The notes beneath the pieces are model-generated. The model was not told the origin of the DNA. It made no database searches and saw only the letters and a list, made by a program, of their open reading frames with translations. A stretch of 33,689 nt of DNA from Eubacteriales bacterium (GTDB taxonomy: Bacteria; Bacillota; Clostridia; Oscillospirales; Oscillospiraceae). Both the position numbers and the translations under genes were made by a program. The stretch is taken from assembly GCA_030531595.1 (NCBI GenBank), contig JAUNND010000025.1:1-33689 (forward strand), in the 5' to 3' direction. This document shows, piece after piece, positions 32,568 to 33,689 of the stretch (position 1 is the stretch's first letter; each line of letters opens with the position of its first letter).

Positions 32568-32614
32568 GATTTACATCTCCTTTTTTGTCTGATTAGGTTT
32601 TGTTTACCCGAAGC

Positions 32615-32642
32615 ATATCTTTTGCAGGAAGCGAAAAGATAT
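32615..32642. repeat. 9-bp inverted repeat upstream of the SASP gene
   Basis: ATATCTTTT (32615-32623) and its complement (32634-32642), loop 10 nt, about 50-75 bp before the SASP start. It could mark the promoter or leader. I could not assign a convincing sigma-G promoter. Nothing else is recognised between 32568 and 32860. Confidence 0.45.
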
Positions 32643-32860
32643 ACGGAAAAGGAAGATGCAATTTTTTCATGCGGTTTTCCTTGAATATGACTTTGTGACA
32701 AGGGTCGCAGAGAGTGAATTCTATTTGCAGCAGGCAAATGCCTGAACAGCTTTAATAGCGTTACCGCAGAACTTCTTTACAATTTTCAATATAATTATTG
32801 GTGTCAAAGATAGCGTTAACGATCAACTTACGAAGACCAAAAAAGAGTGCGTAACTCCGA

Positions 32861-33127
32861 TCAGTACGAGCCGTTCATGATGTAATCGTACTGCTTTTTT
32901 ATAAGCTTCCGAAGCTCCTCCTCGGAAAGCTTGTAGGAGAGATCGGTACCGTTTTCAACAAGATAGTAGAGAATTTTGTGCGCGATCAGTGAATTTTCCG
33001 TGTGCATTTTCGAGTATCGACAGACGACCTCCTGCGGAAAATCCCTGCAGAATGAGGCCGTATCCGTCTGACCGTTCAGGTAGTGCTTAACCATACGCAG
33101 CACTTCATTTATCTCGCTCTTCCTCAT
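32861..33127 (-). CDS. Small hypothetical protein
   Basis: An 88-residue, mostly helical, charged protein (MRKSEINEVLRMVKHYLNGQTDTASFCRDFPQEVVCRYSKM...). No family assigned; size and style recall small immunity-type proteins, which is only an impression. The ATG follows GGGAGA and a good promoter is present at 33158-33186, so it is probably expressed on its own. Confidence 0.65.
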   Translation of the reverse strand: MRKSEINEVLRMVKHYLNGQTDTASFCRDFPQEVVCRYSKMHTENSLIAHKILYYLVENGTDLSYKLSEEELRKLIKKQYDYIMNGSY

Positions 33128-33157
33128 ATCTTTTCTCCCTGTATTCTTTTTTGAGAT

Positions 33158-33186
33158 ATTATAATAAAAGGTTATCGGAATGTCCA
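33158..33186 (-). promoter_or_regulatory. Promoter of the 88-residue protein gene
   Basis: Minus-strand TGGACA (33186-33181), 17-bp spacer, TATAAT (33163-33158). Confidence 0.75.
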
Positions 33187-33195
33187 GTTCTTTCA

Positions 33196-33396
33196 GATGA
33201 AAAGGCTTTGACAGCGGAGAATGTCAGTGTTTCGGGACTCCTTAACGGCGTAAGCTTTACTTTTCACCGAGGTCAGATCCCGGACTTCGGTTGAGTGTCC
33301 GAAATCGTAATGCATGAGATCGAAAAAGCGCTCTTCGATGCAAGCTCCAACTGCAAGGCGGGTTTTACTTCAAAACTCTCCGCCGGCAGATGGTGA
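33196..33396 (+). pseudogene. Fragment of a sugar ABC transporter ATPase (RbsA-like)
   Basis: One frame reads ALTAENVSVSGLLNGVSFTFHRGQIPDFG, stop, VSEIVMHEIEKALFDASSNCKAG. This follows the second-domain start of RbsA-type ATPases (LLxDVSFxLHKGEILGFxGL...GMHEIGKALFG), with an in-frame TGA and no downstream Walker B. It is a decayed remnant with no start. Confidence 0.6.
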
Positions 33397-33428
33397 GGTG
33401 CTCAAATAATCTCTGTTATGGATAATAT

Positions 33429-33460
33429 GGGCTGTGCAGAAAGAAAACTTTGCACAGCCC
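33429..33460. terminator. Hairpin, possible terminator
   Basis: GGGCTGTGCA (33429-33438) and its perfect complement (33451-33460), 12-nt loop, then GTTGATTTTC on the plus strand. Confidence 0.5.
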
Positions 33461-33513
33461 GTTGATTTTCTTCCGTTCTTTTTCAAAGTACGATAAACAG
33501 TACGAATATGATG

Positions 33514-33542
33514 TTGACAAGGCATATCGGGAATATTATACT
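33514..33542 (+). promoter_or_regulatory. Promoter of the last gene
   Basis: TTGACA (33514-33519), 17-bp spacer, TATACT (33537-33542). Confidence 0.75.
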
Positions 33543-33635
33543 TCAATACAGAAAGCATTCGCCAATTCTCGCGCCGTCGGCTATTGCAAAATCAAGCCGA
33601 CAAACAAACAGCGGATATATCGGAAAGGAAAAACT

Positions 33636-33689
33636 ATGAATCTCAAAATCAAAGAAAACTGTAAGTACGCGGAAGGCTGTCCCAGCAGC
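33636..33689 (+). CDS. Start of an unknown gene (partial)
   Basis: The ATG at 33636 after GGAAAGGAAAA opens MNLKIKENCKYAEGCPSS before the window ends. It is supported by the strong promoter 94 bp upstream. Two cysteines in 18 residues are visible; nothing more can be said. Confidence 0.45.
   Translation, partial: MNLKIKENCKYAEGCPSS

Overview
The window looks like a chromosome segment of a spore-forming gut-type member of the Clostridia (Oscillospiraceae/Ruminococcaceae-like). The grounds are strong AGGAGG-type ribosome binding sites, an alpha/beta-type small acid-soluble spore protein (SASP) gene, Clostridia-style multi-[4Fe-4S] flavin oxidoreductases, and the rplU-rpmA-obgE block. No database was consulted; the assignments rest on motifs and family knowledge.

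Host part, left (1-14650). Two paralogous iron-sulfur/FAD oxidoreductases lie on the minus strand; the first runs off the window. A lone HypA-like nickel chaperone gene sits between them, and a PucR-type regulator lies upstream. Both oxidoreductase genes carry the same 22-bp upstream box, and the regulator gene is preceded by TTGTC/GACAA palindromes. Next comes a minus-strand operon of two multi-membrane-span proteins (one DUF5058-like), an M20 amidohydrolase and YajC. It is divergent from a GntR/FCD regulator that is translationally coupled to a CYTH protein. A lipoprotein gene follows, then rplU, rpmA (without the N-terminal extension usual in Firmicutes, and without prp) and obgE, ending in a strong hairpin.

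Mobile part (about 14682-32407, 17.7 kb). This is an integrative mobilizable element inserted inside the SASP gene. The 5' part of the SASP gene (57 codons) is at 32567-32397. Its last nine codons are at 14682-14656, where they now form the C-terminal tail of the element's large serine recombinase. A 12-bp direct repeat marks the junctions. Joining the element-side arms in silico gives a 19-bp imperfect inverted repeat (15/19) centred on a TT dinucleotide, as expected for attP of a large serine recombinase. The element carries the recombinase, a small protein, a MobV relaxase, an XRE regulator and an oriT-like region with a pMV158/MobV-type nick sequence. Its cargo is a defence island: SNF2 helicase with an N-terminal PLD-like region, DUF4391 protein, AbiU2/HEPN-like protein, a two-span membrane protein, type III Mod methylase, an antisense HigBA-like toxin-antitoxin pair, type III Res, and a protein joining a DEDDh exonuclease to an Ada-like zinc module. 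A DUF6061-like gene lies at the far end.

The cargo is a mosaic. Degenerate copies of the mod 5' end and the DUF4391 3' end lie between the two small inserted genes, and the middle of mod is visibly more AT-rich than its flanks.

Host part, right (32408-33689). It holds the SASP 5' half and its upstream region, a small unknown gene, a decayed sugar-ABC ATPase fragment, and the start of a gene cut by the window end.
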